Positions 13,469 to 27,257 are shown, numbered from the stretch's first letter. The stretch is 64,000 bases of DNA from Norana najaformis (GCA_964023275.1 OZ029927.1:11945226-12009225), one strand, 5' to 3'. Notes: generated by a model not told the origin, from the sequence alone. Numbers and translations: made by a program.

Positions 13469-16400
13469 ATGAAGTTTTTGCTATCGTGTTGTTTTTTGGC
13501 CCTGCACATCACCAGGACCTTTTCAGGTGAGGTATATATTTTGTCGAGTATTCTTCGCGTTATCATCAGACTCTTACTTTCTACATATTCTATTGGCGGT
13601 CTTTGATAACGTTTGAGCATAGAAAATCAGGTCAAATTTACGCGCCGACATGCCTAACTCAATGGTCGTTTATATTTAAAATCGATATGCATGCAAAGTC
13701 TTATATGAGTCTGGTAGAAACTTAGAGAGCCAATTAACTGATACAGAGAAACAGCCTATGAAAAATTCGGTCTGAAATAAGAGTTTTATTCGGTGTCTAA
13801 AGGTCGAAACAGAGCCCGAATACGGAGAACCAGTCGCTTAAGGTGTGTCCTAGGACTGAATAATACTTCGCTTATAAGACTTAACAACGTTTAATGAAGC
13901 GGGATTCAAGCCACGAATGCAGAGGTTCAAACAACATTTTGCAATCTACCAAAGTGCCATCCAATAAATGTTTCATTGGATCTAATCTATTCTACTTTGA
14001 TCTGATCTGATCTGTTCTTATATAATCCGAATTTTGTATCATCTGTTATGAACACATGATCTGATCTAACCTAATATGACCTAAACGGTTCTAATCGAAT
14101 CTAGTCTAATCCATTTCAGTCTAACCCCATCTAATCTAGTCTAACATAATCCTAAGATTCCTGTAGCGCAATAATCAGAATTCACACTTATTATCGATTG
14201 GTATGAAATCATAATCAGTATAGCAATCCTTTGAAGAATTTAAGTAAATATTAAACGCAGAATATGGATAAACTTTTGCAAAGTAAATAATGAGCAGAAT
14301 TGATCATCTATTTTTGATCCATAGACAAATCTATTTCTTTGCATCTAAAATTCGTAAGGCCTGTAAACAGTCGAAGCTGCCGATTATATTCAAATTTTCT
14401 AATTTTAGCTAACAATATTTAGGCCTACAGAGACATACGCTATTCAACAGTAAGTAAAAAATAAATGAAATTATTCAGAAAACTTTTGAAGTATAAAGTG
14501 CTTACATTTACTAAGAAGAATATTTAAACTTTGCTCTGAGTCATGTAAATGGAAGCGTCGTTGCGAGTTTTGATATTGACTCCAGTTCCAAGGTTAGGCT
14601 ATTTGAAAATGTTTGAATGACGTTTCAATAGAGTGCATGTCATACTAACATGCACTGTTGAGTTATTCTCTTTTACATAATCCAGTAATGAACACATAGA
14701 TGCGTATACAGACATCTCTAAATGAAGTGTTCAAGCGGGCGATAATTATGAAACATTATGAAAAAGTTATTTTTAATTTGTTTTCAATTCATTAGTTACA
14801 ATATCATCACCTGGGATGCAAAGAAAAAGCCAAGGGGAAAGCTGCGTGTTTCAGTGGAATGTAAATGGAAATTTTACAAATTACACTATCCACAGCCTTT
14901 CAACTGGAAGTCCAACAGTTTTACGTCTGAACACCAATCATACATTCGATAGCAGGAAAAGCGTGATCAAACTGTGGATATGGAATATTCAGCTGGTTGA
15001 TGCCGGAAATTATTCCTTGTCAGTCAACACAGGAACCTCGACTAAAGTGAACTCGGCTGCCTTGCTTTTTGTACACGGTAAGTGTTCATTTAGTACTGTC
15101 TAATACATTGTTTGAAATTGATTCAAAACTCGTTAACTTAACTGCTTTATAATTTCGTCGGAACAATACCGCTATTACAAAATTTGTATTTCGAAGAAAT
15201 TATGAAGTAATATTTTATTCAGCGCAGGCTCAAAGAGATCTCTGGTAAAATCCACTGTGGTTCGAGCTTATCTTTTAATAGCCCTACCTATCCCTCCTAT
15301 CAGTACGGGCCATGAAAGAATTCATCATAAATGTTCCCATTTTTTTCCAACAGACGGCGCCACAGCAGGACCACGTACGCATGTGTCTAACCGTATTATT
15401 TAAGTAGATTATTTATTTCAAGCAGAGACTCGTATATAGTAGGCCTATTTCCAAAATAATATCAGGTTGATGTGACTTAGGTTGATCTAAATAGTAAGTA
15501 CAAAAATTTCATCAGTTAACGTTTACATGTCTTCGCTGGCAGATGCTCACTAGTTATGTTTCTTTTAAAATCTTTTTTACATGGTATTTGTAAAAAAATA
15601 TATGAATCTTCTCATCAAACAACTACGGAGGCGCGTCTCAATATCAGAATCTAGACGATATCGGCTAGTTTTAAGGCACAGTGTTGTAACAGTTAGGGTC
15701 GCAGCTACCTAATACGAATAAAGTGGAAGACTGTTCCAAAGGAAACGGACGCACACACCTCCACGAAGGCGTTATGCTGCTTCATGAGAGTCCTAGCCAA
15801 GGATAGGTCAGCCTGGTTAAATGAGAAGAGAAATATAATTGACAAACGTAGCAAGCGCGCATAGGAGATCACAAAAAACATGAACTTTTGACCTCAGTGT
15901 TCTTGCCAATAGAAGAAGAACCTTAAACTGAAACTGGGACGATATGTGCAGCCAATGAAACGAATCCTAACATCATTTGGTACCTATTATTGCACATATG
16001 ATCTACTTTGAAGGATACATTATAAAAGTAGGCTGTGATTTATTGAAACCGGGTGTGTGCTCAATTTGTATCCTATCAGCACACAGTAGAATTTTTTATC
16101 TGCCCTTAAATCAAACTTTATCAAACAGCATTAAAGTCATTTACCGTTTCATGTAAATCTTTAAAATGATGAATCCATGATTAACTAACTATTTCAGCTT
16201 ATTTCTACGCTTTGGTAACCGTCACAGTCGGACGAAATCCAGCTTTTGAGGGCGATACCATTGAATTAAATTGCTCAGCTGTTTCTGAGTCATTGCCGGC
16301 AGCGTTTCGATCTAAAATTTACTACTACTGGTACAATAGTTGGTATGGCTATCTCCGGAACATATCCAGTGGACCTGCTTTGTTACAAAATGGAGACGTT

Positions 16401-19400
16401 CTTCCTGGATACAGTATAAAAAATGAGGGAAAGTCTCTGGCTATTGCCTCAGCTCAATTTACAGATAATAATTTTCTATGCTACTGTCAAGAAGAAGGGT
16501 CGCCTTACAAACCTGGTTTTTCGCCCTACTTACAGATTTACAGTGAGTATGTTGCCTAATTATTGAATTGTTATGCTTTGACCTCGATATAATTATATGG
16601 CATATGTAAATACCACAAGTTTAAAGTCTAAAAGTCCTAAAGGGTCAATATTTCTAATGAGAAACATAGCCTACGTAGGCTGATTGGAAGTCCATTATCC
16701 ATTGGAAGCGATTATGCGAAGGCTGTTTGGGCAGAACACCTCCGAAGTTACCAAGTAGCATAAACCTTAAAAGTGTCTGTTCTAGCTCAGTGAATCATGC
16801 ATTCCGTAAACTCTGTGACATCTGAGAGGCTATTCAGAACGCAGTAAAAATGCTTTCTAATAACACAATGCAATACAATATGCCACAATAGAAAACACTG
16901 CAATACAGTTCAATGCAACAAAATGCGGTACAGTATCGAGTTATCGTCGGTGCACTGAGCTTTACCTTTGTGCAAGCGCTTGATCGGATCATTTTTCAAA
17001 ATTAACGGGTTGTATTGTGTATGTTCTTAGCATGTCTTCCTGTCTGAAGCTTTTCTCCATTAACTGTTTAGCTCACAGCCAACTTTTTTTCCTTGTCCTT
17101 TTTCACAACTATGGTCCGTGCGGTTGCCTCGGGGCGTCTTCCAACCTTTATTTGCTTTACCCACATTGACCCATACGTTGTTACATTACGTCATGGACAC
17201 TGCATTGCAATTTACATAGCGCCACAAATAGAGCGAACTACTCAAGGCGATCAAAGTACGAGGGCCCCGGAGAAATAGATGAGTTAAAAGCAACATGTTG
17301 CAACATCATATTGAATCATATTGCATTGTGCTGAATCAAAAGAGCAAAACCAAAGAAATAAACCAGTCTATATGTATTTATCTGTTTATTTGCAAGGTTT
17401 TGTGGCGTCCTTTCGGTCAATGATCTAGAATTTCAGAAACTGTGCGCCTTTTTACTTGCTATTTGCTTAAAGCCTATACATATTTTTAAATTTTAGGTAA
17501 ACCCTACACGTATTCCTTCAATCCCGCAAGCAGAATATTCAATGCAGCTCTTTTCAGCTATATCTATTGCTATTTCAATTACATCGCAAATCCTCCGCTG
17601 ACATCCTATACCAACTGGATTTTCATCAGTGAGTCAGGACCCACAACCGAATTGCCTCTGACTATAAGTTCCAATAAATCTGGTTCAGTATCTCTTTCCT
17701 TTCAACTCTCCTCGTCGAACTCTTATGGAAATTACTCTGTCACCTTGACGAATAGGAACGGTTCAAGCACAGAAACATTCCGAGTTCTTCCGCCAGGTAG
17801 GCCTAGATATGTTTTCTCTAACAATTCATAACATTATTTTGGATTTCAGTTACACATCCATGCTTTTGTCACATATCTTTATTATTGCGTTGTTTAAAGA
17901 CCTGAATTACTAGACATGACCACTGGAAGGACGTCAAACACACTGAAGCTCTGCCTTAATTTAACTTCTGTAGTCCATCTTACAGTCTAATGGGTATCGT
18001 GGATCTCGACCGGTTCTGTATAGTGGATCATGATTTTGGAATAAAGTTTTGCTTAGAAGCCACCATTGACTGATGTCAAGTGCGTTACGATAACGGCGCT
18101 GTGCAATATATTGAATTACATTTTAATCGTTTGAGATAAAATATAATATGCTTGTAGTCTATAATTAAGTGACAACAGTTACAAGTGTTAAAGGGATATA
18201 CTGTTTATAGGACCACCTGATGTGCCATCGAATTTCAAGGTACAATACGTGACAGACAGTCTCGTCTCGCTTCAGTGGCGGTGCATGTGGTTTAACGGCG
18301 ACCAACAAACAGTCTTTGTACGACTGATGGATGTTTCAAACAACGTAGAAGCTGAAGCTCAAATTGTGACTCTTGCAACAAATTGTTACAATTCAGCTTA
18401 TAGCACACTGTTTCAAAACAACATTCAATCCGAGACCGACTACGAGGCGAGCATCTGGTCAACCAATACACTTGGATCCAGTAATGTCGTCAAGTTGGCC
18501 CTCAGAACTCCAAGAAAACTCATCTTTGAGACTTCTTCCGCTAATATATCAATTACTGGAACTCAAGCTACAATCAATTTTCTCATAGCAGGTTCCACCA
18601 AATATACAATGTGGTTAAATGTGACTTGCTGTGTTGAGTTAACAATTCAGTGCAGCAACAAATCGTATATTATAGCCACCACAGACAACCAAATTGTTTA
18701 TGACATATTGCCAAATGGAACTGAGTATGTTTTCGACTTCAATGTGTATGATACTGATGGTTACAACTACATGTATACTATGGCGATTGTGAAGGGCGTT
18801 CGAGTCTCAAGGACAAAAGGTGAGTATACTGCTATAAACATCACAATAGCTGTATAGCTTTGAAATAGTTTAGTTATTGGAGAGGTGAAGACACTCCAGT
18901 ACAAAATCACTTCAGTACACACGGTTCTGAGCTGTAAAGAAAGGCTGAAATTGTATGGAATAATAACTTTGAAAAGGGGATGTAACAGAGTAGACTTGAT
19001 TGAAGCTTGCAAGATTATTACTGAAAGAAGCTGTGCCTAACAAGACAACCTAGCATCGAACAACACAACCGGATGTCACTGACATAAATGGTTAGAGGAA
19101 CCGACAGTATATTTATAACAGAAATTCTACAATGCAATTTATGTTATGCTCAACCCAGAAAACTTACGTAGGTGTGTATAAGCCTTAGGTAGAAGTGCGT
19201 TTTTTAATTAAAATCTTTACTAAGTTTTCCAAAAGGTCGAGTGTAAAAGCTGTAGTCTAGCAGAAATGTTTTTGTCACAATAATCTTCAAACAGTGTTAA
19301 ACTTGGTTTTAAACAAAATATTTCTGATACGAAATATAATAATAATAGTGAGCAATTCTGACACTTTGTCTCCAAAGAAACCTAAAATATTGGAGCAATT

Positions 19401-20408
19401 CTTGAAAGGGAAGGATTGAGTTTTGTAAAATTTAATTCTCTTTGATATTTATTTACTTTACGTTGGATTTTATTTTGTTCTTAAGTGTTCAAAAATTGAA
19501 AAAATAGCTACCCAAGCATCGTGTTATTTCGCATAATTATTTCTAGGAGTTTTTTATGCCAAATAACCCACTTAAGCCTTCGTTATGTTCAGTGTGCACT
19601 TTAATAATTTCTAATTTTTACAGATCCTGACGGCGACTCACCCACCCTAAATACTAAGAAAGCAAATCCCCTGTTCGTTGCAGTCATTGTTCTAGCCATC
19701 CTTTTGGGACTTGCTGTCTTAGGACTTATCGGATGCTTGATAGCTTTTATTGTCTGCAAAAGGCGTCAAAAGCACCGACCAAACGACTTACACCAGGTAC
19801 AACTTATTCATAGAAACATCGGATTGCAAGGCTAAGCATTTGGACAATACATATAAGCCTATTCTACATCAAATGCAAACTAAATGCAATGTGAAAACGA
19901 TAGCACCCAGTCAGCTTGATAATTATTGTTGAAATGGCATCAACATAGTGACATTGGAATGATGCACACGCATACTGTGGCAGTAAAACAGAAAATCTTA
20001 GATCTAATGTCTAAACTGCTTTTAAACCTCACTGCTGGGCATATGTTCAGCATAATGTTTGCTTTACACTGGCGTTTAATTTTAATTGGCTGCTTTACAA
20101 GTGTCACTTATATTGTTTTGCCGCTAACACTCATTAATTAATTGGTATCTGTGAACATTCTGAGCACAGCACATTATATGTGCTGTTCTAAAAACTAGAA
20201 CTTGATGACCACTTTTATGACTGTATTCTGTTTTATGTGATAGCAGCAACCGCCAACAGCTCGGCCTTCTAACCCAAAAGGAATCGACTTACAAACAACC
20301 GAACACGATACAAATAATCACTATGAAGCAACGATGAATCCCTCAACCGATAACGGCTATTACACATCACTCAAGGAACTTCCTCCACAGACTGAGGTTA
20401 GACATTAA
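13469..20408 (+). CDS. Receptor gene C: intact Ig/FN3 single-pass receptor with YxxL tail (Alr-like)
   Basis: Seven exons, all GT-AG and in frame: 13469-13526, 14796-15077, 16198-16542, 17497-17796, 18211-18819, 19624-19796, 20247-20408 (TAA), giving 642 residues. Residues 1-19 are a signal peptide (MKFLLSCCFLALHITRTFS). D1 (20-113) has ESCVFQW and DAGNYSL but no F-strand Cys. D2 (114-228) is a normal Ig (ELNC, FLCYC). D3 (229-328) has TNWIF and YGNYSV. FN3 pair (329-531) has WRCMWFNG and NVTCC. The helix is about 548-576, followed by KRRQKHR. The tail has YEAT (Y615) and YYTSL (Y627, Y628). Extracellular exons are all phase 1-1 and rich in N-glycosylation sites. Likely a plasma-membrane recognition receptor; the Alr-type allorecognition role is inferred from architecture and clustering only. 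Confidence 0.85.
13978..14155 (+). repeat. Degenerate TCTAA/GATCT pentamer-like repeat
   Basis: Imperfect repeats built on TCTAATC and GATCTGATCT in the first intron of gene C. Similar short runs occur near 30055, 5748 and 62158. Confidence 0.7.
15640..15790 (+). repeat. Dispersed repeat, related to 40770-40910
   Basis: GATATCGG, TTGTAACAGT and AAGTGGAAGACTGYTCCA occur in the same order and spacing here and at 40777-40870. This is a non-coding mobile-element family copy in the D1-D2 intron of gene C. Confidence 0.6.
16868..16935 (+). repeat. Short CAATACAATGC-type imperfect repeat
   Basis: Interspersed CAATRCA units in the D2-D3 intron of gene C. No other feature is seen in this intron. Confidence 0.6.
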
Positions 20409-21599
20409 ATCATTGTTTACAGACTATAGTGGTAGCATGCTATCAGACATCCTCTATTTTGCTATACTATTCGACCGTAAGCGTTTGTTGTATTTTTGAA
20501 AGTTTTCTTTTAGTAGGGCTATTTATATGTACAGTTGCGAGATTACGATTCTGAAACGTTTGCCTTCTTAAGGTAGGAACTGTCTTATATACCAAGCAGA
20601 TGACCCTTTGAGGTGGACCAGGAGGGAAAGTCTGCTATTCATTGCTAAGAGTAGTCTTCTGGCTAGATGCACGTTGTATGGTGTAACTGCAACGGAAAAG
20701 CTAAAGATAGAGGAAGGCGAATATTGTTTACTCACATACGACTGAGGTTCTAGAATGACATGTTTTGTGCTAATGTTTGCTACTAGAGCTCTAAAGTCAG
20801 TATGAATGTGTAAATAGTCACACACATGAACCGAGCTGTATGCGTTTATGGTTAACATAAGAAGCCCAATGTAATAGATCTGCATCATTTAAAGATTTAA
20901 TCAATGGTCACTGTATATGATACCTGGCATCATTGATGTCGTCATAAAACATATGTAAACACTGACTGTTATTAAATGAATACGGACAAACATGTAGCTG
21001 GGACACGAACCTAATATTAAGCGTAGCAAAATTCAACGTAAGTGGTCTTGGACTATTTATTGCTTTTATAATCGATATGCTCTGTATTTGATAACGTGGC
21101 ATTCATTGATGCGATTGCTTTAGTTTCTGGTGGCTTAAGAGCTTCTGATATAGAGCCACAATTCATGCACCGATGAGCTGATTGTTCGTTATGTTGTTTA
21201 TGTTAAATCAGGAAAATCGTTACTGATAAAAAATGTGACATCACAATTTGAAAGAAGACTGAGAAATGTACCAGGAACAAGATGGAGAAGAAAGTTGTTT
21301 TTGAAATGGCTTTTCTTGTGCATGTTTTTATTATATATCTGTAGGCGATTACAGATTACTTTTACAACAAAAACTACCTAGAACAATTGGATAAATTAGC
21401 TTCATAGTACGATGATTATTCCGAAGCAGAAAATGTGACTTAATTATACGCCTAGTCTAGCTTGGTTTTGCAGTTAAAAAACCGACGTAGAAAACTGATA
21501 TGAGTCTACTTATTATTTATCGTATTATCGATATTATTCACCCCTCAGATTTGCACTTCTTTGTGACCTTACTCGTTAAAAATTATCGTAAAATAATAC

Positions 21600-21672
21600 A
21601 ATAATGATGATGATGATGATGGTGATGATGACGATAATGATGACGATAATGATAATGATAATAATGATAATT
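21600..21672. repeat. (GAT)n/(AAT)n microsatellite
   Basis: GATGATGATGGTGATGATG grading into GATAATGATAATG. The His-rich minus-strand frame over it is an artefact. Confidence 0.9.
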
Positions 21673-21904
21673 ATAATGAAAATGATAACATATTGTTATT
21701 GGCAAAAAAATTGAACAAAATTGCACTTGAAATGTTGTGGCAGTCTGGAGTTGAAAGTTTACAGTTGAAAGTTTATAATAATTACATGTTCTAAGTACCA
21801 CTTAACTTTAGCGCATAGCATTAAAGTAGCAGAAGATCTAGTTCTATTTGATAAAACCCCTTAGGTTAAAAACATTATGCTTGTAGTAAGCCAAGCACAA
21901 TTTC

Positions 21905-21950
21905 GGAAAACTACTCATATACTGCGACTGCAGTATATGAGTAGTTTTCC
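21905..21950. repeat. Perfect 21-bp inverted repeat (hairpin, 4-nt loop)
   Basis: The arm at 21905-21925 (ggaaaactactcatatactg plus c) and the arm at 21930-21950 are exact reverse complements separated by GACT. The related E flank near 47720 has only a single arm-like stretch (AATGAGTAGTTT), so the palindrome is specific to this copy. Confidence 0.95.
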
Positions 21951-22845
21951 ATCTGTACCCCAGACTGTTGCTGGGTCTATTACGACACAATTGGATCAAC
22001 CAGCTATCCAGGACTCGAAGAGTAAGATGTCCACTGCGATGATGCTATGATGAACCGACCATTACGTAATCACTTTTCCAGCGTATCGCTTCAGCATACC
22101 TGAACTAAGCATAACCGAACCTGCAGGTGATCAACAATATCAGCTGGGCTCTCAGGTTTGTATAGTTTGTATACAAGCACACCCTAGTGACCCTACCTCA
22201 GTCGTTAGAAGGAAGTGGGTATATTTAGCATAGCAAAAACAGACGTATTACTTCAGTATTTCCCCCGTTGGGCGTAAAATAGCTTTGCCATGTTCAACCT
22301 AGCTTTGCCATGTTCAACCCTAGATATGTATTCATTTCATGTAGGATGAGGTATACATAAGATCGAAATCAGCTGTACTGGCAGCCAAAATGAGTGATAA
22401 AATAGTCGACGTTAAACCTGGTGCATATGAATGTGTGCATCTAGCCGTGGCAGCTTTACGCCATATCTCTGACAGGTAGCAGAAGCACGTACACAATATG
22501 CACACACACAACAACACACACATATTTTGCCGCGAGCTGATATTCATGTAAATTCATGTAAAGAAAGACATCCAACTAGGCCTATATGTAACTGTGCTAC
22601 ATAATCTCTGAAACGACAGCGTGGACGTTATTTGGCTATTTATATAGCGCCACTCCGCATCTCATAAAGGTTGTATTTGTGCTTTGTTTAAGATGATGTG
22701 CCTAAAGACAATCTAGATGACTAGGATTATTTTGTGTTGTTTGTATAAATTATAATATTTAACGATGCATGTTTTATTTGTCCTGTATGACGTATTATGA
22801 CTGGTATGACAGATGTATTCCGAATACCAGCAACAACATTAGCTC

Positions 22846-24195
22846 TTTCGGAACCCGGACCAAGTTCTCAGAATGCAATTCCTGAATGTGTATATTCCGT
22901 TAATTGGCTGGCATTCCAGATCTCGGGACCTAAACCAAGTACTCAGAACACAATTCCTGAATGTGTATATTCCGTTAATTGGCTGGCATTCCAGATCTCG
23001 GGACCTAAACCAAGTACTCAGAACACAATTCCTGAATGTGTATATTCCGTTAATTGGCTGGCATTCCAGATCTCGGGACCTAAACCAAGTTCTCAGAACA
23101 CAATTCCTGAATGTGTATATTCCGTTAATTGGCTGGCATTCCAGATCTCGGGACCTAAACCAAGTACTCAGAACACAATTCCTGAATGTGTATATTCCGT
23201 TAATTGGCTGGCATTCCAGATCTCGGGACCTAAACCAAGTACTCAGAACACAATTCCTGAATGTGTATATTCCGTTAATTGGCTGGCATTCCAGATCTCG
23301 GGACCTAAACCAAGTACTCAGAACACAATTCCTGAATGTGTATATTCCGTTAATTGGCTGGCATTCCAGATCTCGGGACCTAAACCAAGTTCTCAGAACA
23401 CAATTCCTGAATGTGTATATTCCGTTAATTGGCTGGCATTCCAGATCTCGGGACCTAAACCAAGTACTCAGAACACAATTCCTGAATGTGTATATTCCGT
23501 TAATTGGCTGGCATTCCAGATCTCGGGACCTAAACCAAGTACTCAGAACACAATTCCTGAATGTGTATATTCCGTTAATTGGCTGGCATTCCAGATCTCG
23601 GGACCTAAACCAAGTACTCAGAACACAATTCCTGAATGTGTATATTCCGTTAATTGGCTGGCATTCCAGATCTCGGGACCTAAACCAAGTACTCAGAACA
23701 CAATTCCTGAATGTGTATATTCCGTTAATTGTCTGGCATTCCAGATCTCGGGACCTAAACCAAGTTCTCAGAACACAATTCCTGAATGTGTATATTCCGT
23801 TAATTGGCTGGCATTCCAGATCTCGGGACCTAAACCAAGTACTCAGAACACAATTCCTGAATGAGTATATTCCGTTAATTGTCTGGCATTCCAGATCTCG
23901 GGACCTAAACCAAGTTCTCAGAACACAATTCCTGAATGTGTATATTCCGTTAATTGTCTGGCATTCCAGATCTCGGGACCTAAACCAAGTTCTCAGAACA
24001 CAATTCCTGAATGTGTATATTCCGTTAATTGGTTGGCATTCCAGATCTCGGGACCTAAACCAAGTACTCAGAACACAATTCCTGAATGAGTATATTCCGT
24101 TAATTGTCTGGCATTCCAGATCTCGGGACCAGGGCCAAGTTCTCAGAATGCAATTCCTGAATGTCTCTGTCTGTGTTTGCCTGGCATCTCTTCTC
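22846..24195. repeat. 75-bp minisatellite, 18 units
   Basis: TCTCGGGACC (or its variant TTTCGGAACC in the first unit) recurs every 75 bp exactly, from 22846 to 24121, giving 18 units over 1,350 bp. The outer units are most diverged and the inner ones nearly identical. Recurring variants are AGTACTC/AGTTCTC, GGCTGGC/GTCTGGC and GAATGTG/GAATGAG. Because 75 is a multiple of three and the unit lacks stops in several frames, long overlapping frames (355-473 codons, both strands) arise; these are not genes. Single or near-single units occur in the related flank at about 49030-49170 and 52860-52940. Confidence 0.97.
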
Positions 24196-26264
24196 TTTCG
24201 GGTTAAAGATTCCATTTTCTATTTGGTACACACTGTATCCTTTGGCTTTCTGTTTTACAAACAAGGACTTGACCTGATTATAGGTAGATGTTAATTAGCC
24301 AACGATTGATGTTGCCTTTTGTAATATTATTATAATGGCGCTACAGAAGTTTCAAAATTATATTAGAAAGCAAGCAGTTTCTTCTCACTCTGTATTTATA
24401 TATTGCGTCTTAAGAAACTGGCAAAGGCACGTTTTATATACCTGTACCTCTAACTTTGTCAGCTATTCATATCGCATATCGGTTAAAGTGAATCATAACA
24501 GAAAAATCATAGACATAAACCCTTTTATGAGTCTTTAGTCATGCCTTTGTGTAAGTCGTTATATTTCAAGAAAGTCTGAAGACGCACGTGAATGATGTTG
24601 GAAAATCTCGACACCTCCCTTACGGCTGAATAGGAAGGAATAAACTGAAATTGAGCCACATATCTACAAAATGCTAGGCGTACAACTCAGCGCTTTCAGA
24701 CAGGTTGTCCAGTGCATGAATTGTGCCCGCATTTAACCATCATTCAATAATTCATTTTTTCCACAACCTATAGGAAGCTCACGTTTCAGATTACTGTTGT
24801 TTTAATTATATCTCCTTGGCACAGATTTAGTATCTATGTGTAATTTAAAGGTACAGTAAAGCTGTTAGGCTTTTTACTGTAATTTACTCTAAATCAGATA
24901 TATGGAAATAAAGGCAACTAACTTATATGTAATTTACATCTTTTCATCAGTGGGGTTTGGAATAACAATTCTTATTTCTTCTAACTGTTGCATAATTATT
25001 TCATTTCTTGATTAAAATCTAAATTTAGGGACATATTTTATCAGTACACATGATGGAAAGATAGGGTGGTTTCACATAACTTTGGTAACTTCTTTCAGAG
25101 GAACGACTGATGCCTTATGATATTAGACACATTCGTTAATGAGAGGTCTGACACAGAAGAACTAGCGATATTTTATTGGTTTTTCTCTCAGCTTCTGCAT
25201 TAAAATTTTTAATCTTTTGCATGATGAAGACTGTGGAGTTTGTCTCTTTATCCTTATGGTCTCTGAGATTAAACCATGAACTGAGATTGCTGCCAAGTGG
25301 ATCTATCATTTCTGCTCGCTGAGGTTATCTCAAAAGCAAAGTTAGAAAAGAGATTCAACAAGGATGACGACCATTTTCAGACTAATATGTCTTTATGAAT
25401 GCTGGTGCACGATGCAACCTATATGCTAAGACGTTGAACACATGCTAAAGATAACATAACATAACATAACAAGTGCTAAGGGGTTCAGTGTTAGAACCAT
25501 CAAAATATGTAGTTCCTATTATGCTGTCAATATAGCAATAGCAAATCATACACCGCAGCTTATTCACAAGCTCTACGGCAGGTAATACACAGCCAACTCA
25601 CTCACAATCCAGAACATAATTTATAAAAGGGTAGACGTTAGCATATAATAGAACCATGGGCGGATAAGGCATGTGCAGTCAAGCATTATAAATTTGCCCA
25701 CACTTTAAAATTAGCTGTACAACGACCAATTCGCTGAGACTTCATGAATAGCCTTATTATGCCCAAAATGTTTGAAATCGTACAGGTATAGGTTAACAGG
25801 TTTGAGGGTGTGTGCCTCATTGCTATTACGCTTTATCAGTCGAAATATTTGGACATATACTTCTCAAGTAGCCTTATTAAGTTAGTTACACTTGAAATGT
25901 AAAAATATTTTTGCGAGCTCTTTGTGTGGCTCACTCGTAGCTTAGTACAGATTTAGAAGTTGAGAATCTTTTTGGTCAGGGAAACCAATCAGTAATTATA
26001 AAATCAGCCTGATCTTGTAAGTGTAACTTATAAAACTTAAGGGGTTAACCACAGCTTTGGCTTTGTCATATATTCTTAAGATGTGTCTTCTAGATCAAAC
26101 GCTTGTAATGTACCGTTCCAATCAGATTTAGATTTCTTTTTTAACGTTGAAGCTCTACCAGAAAGCTCAAGCAATGACCTCGCATTACTGGGATGTATAA
26201 GAAGTGCTCATATGAGCACAAATATAGGCTTGCTATTCATAGATTGACAACCCGCCCGCGCCTC

Positions 26265-26440
26265 TATTGTGTAGCAAGATGGTAGATTCGCTAGAATTCT
26301 GCGTCTGTAATCCAAAGATTGCGAGTTCGATCCTACGGTGCGGTCTTCCTGTAACAACCCTGGACAAGTTGCTCGTGCTAACGTGTTTCGCGCCTCATGA
26401 ATAATGATCTTGCGTTCATTCTAAGCGCAATTAATTTCGT
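26265..26440 (+). mobile_element. tRNA-like SINE (copy also at 51295)
   Basis: An A-box-like stretch (gatggtagattcg), CTGTAATCCAAAGATTGCGAG and a B box (GAGTTCGATCC), followed by a conserved body with ACAAGTTG and CGCCTCAT. The same order occurs at 51295-51480. The third copy (about 38095-38220) keeps only the body, so the insertion predates the block duplications. Confidence 0.65.
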
Positions 26441-26466
26441 CCTCTGCCAAAAGCGCTACAAGTGTC

Positions 26467-27257
26467 TGTCACGAATTGCCCTGATTTACAGGTGAACTAT
26501 CTATGGATAAGAATACCTAGGGCCTACTGTGTAAGTGACTATAGGCTATAAAGATACATGTCGATGCTCGGTTGATGGCCGTGGGGTCCAAGGGGTCATG
26601 GGATGGGCATGACGTCGACCGACGAAGAGAGGAGGATAAAAGACGAGGTGTGCGAACAAAGGAGGGGAGTTGAGTTCAGTCTCCGGAGAAGAACGAAACG
26701 TCGTGGAACGAAAGAGTCTTCTAGAGGAACGAGTCGTCCGGTTGGGGAACGAAGGAGTCGTCCGTCAAGAACGGACTAAAGAGACGCAGAAGAAAGAGAC
26801 GTTGCAGAACGAACGAAACTTCGTAGAAGAACGGGGTCAGTTGTCGCTGAAGGACGTTTGGTCGCTCGCTTCAGGACGCCGTCGGTGGAAAGGACGTGTC
26901 AAGAACAGGCCGCTTCTTTCACCCGTCTACGTGGAAAGAGTCACGAAACGGTTGGTGCAAACGCAGGACCAAGAAACGTCGCCTCGCTCCGCTCAGGACT
27001 CACCCCCACCACGGAACAGTGAGTTTTCACCAGTTGGGTTTGGGGGGACCTGGGAAGGGCACGGCCATCGACGGGGTGCTAGAAAACGTAGACGTACTGT
27101 AAATATATCTCTAGTGTGTGTATATATGTTGTGGGTTAATATAAGAGTAAACGTCGGTATTGTGTTCATTGACATGTTTCTTATCTCGCCACCGCTCACA
27201 ACCTCCCTGGCTACTTAGGCCTAGGGTATAACTCGCCATCTCACGTAAACCGTGACA
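26467..27257 (+). mobile_element. Solo LTR of a retrotransposon, 791 bp
   Basis: The element begins TGTCACG and ends CGTGACA, a 7-bp terminal inverted repeat with the canonical TG...CA ends. It is bounded by GTGTC (26462-26466) and ATGTC (27258-27262), a target duplication with one mismatch. The two related flanks (near 38220 and 51490) lack it at the same point, so it is an insertion. A TATA-like GGATAAAAG lies at 26633-26641. GC content and base composition differ from the surroundings. A 182-codon frame inside (26670-27218) is Arg/Glu-rich low-complexity sequence and probably not a protein. Confidence 0.85.

Larger units (their letters stand above)
20409..22845 (+). repeat. Duplicated flank block downstream of gene C, proximal part
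   Basis: From about 20990 this matches the flanks of genes B and E in order. Examples are the region around 21040-21230 versus 11150-11340 and 46860-47060, and 22260-22490 versus 48050-48260. It contains a GAT microsatellite, a perfect hairpin and a GGCTATTTATATAGCGCC motif at about 22637. No coding region is supported. Confidence 0.75.

Noticed and set aside
22846-24195. CRISPR array
   Set aside because: Units are contiguous 75-bp tandem repeats without unique spacers, in a eukaryotic intergenic region.
22797-24294. Three long overlapping frames (355, 458 and 473 codons) on both strands
   Set aside because: All are read-throughs of the 75-bp minisatellite, whose unit length is a multiple of three. 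No start context, splice pattern or homologous protein supports a gene.
26670-27218. 182-codon Arg/Glu-rich frame
   Set aside because: Lies wholly inside the solo LTR, is low-complexity, and is absent from the two paralogous flanks.
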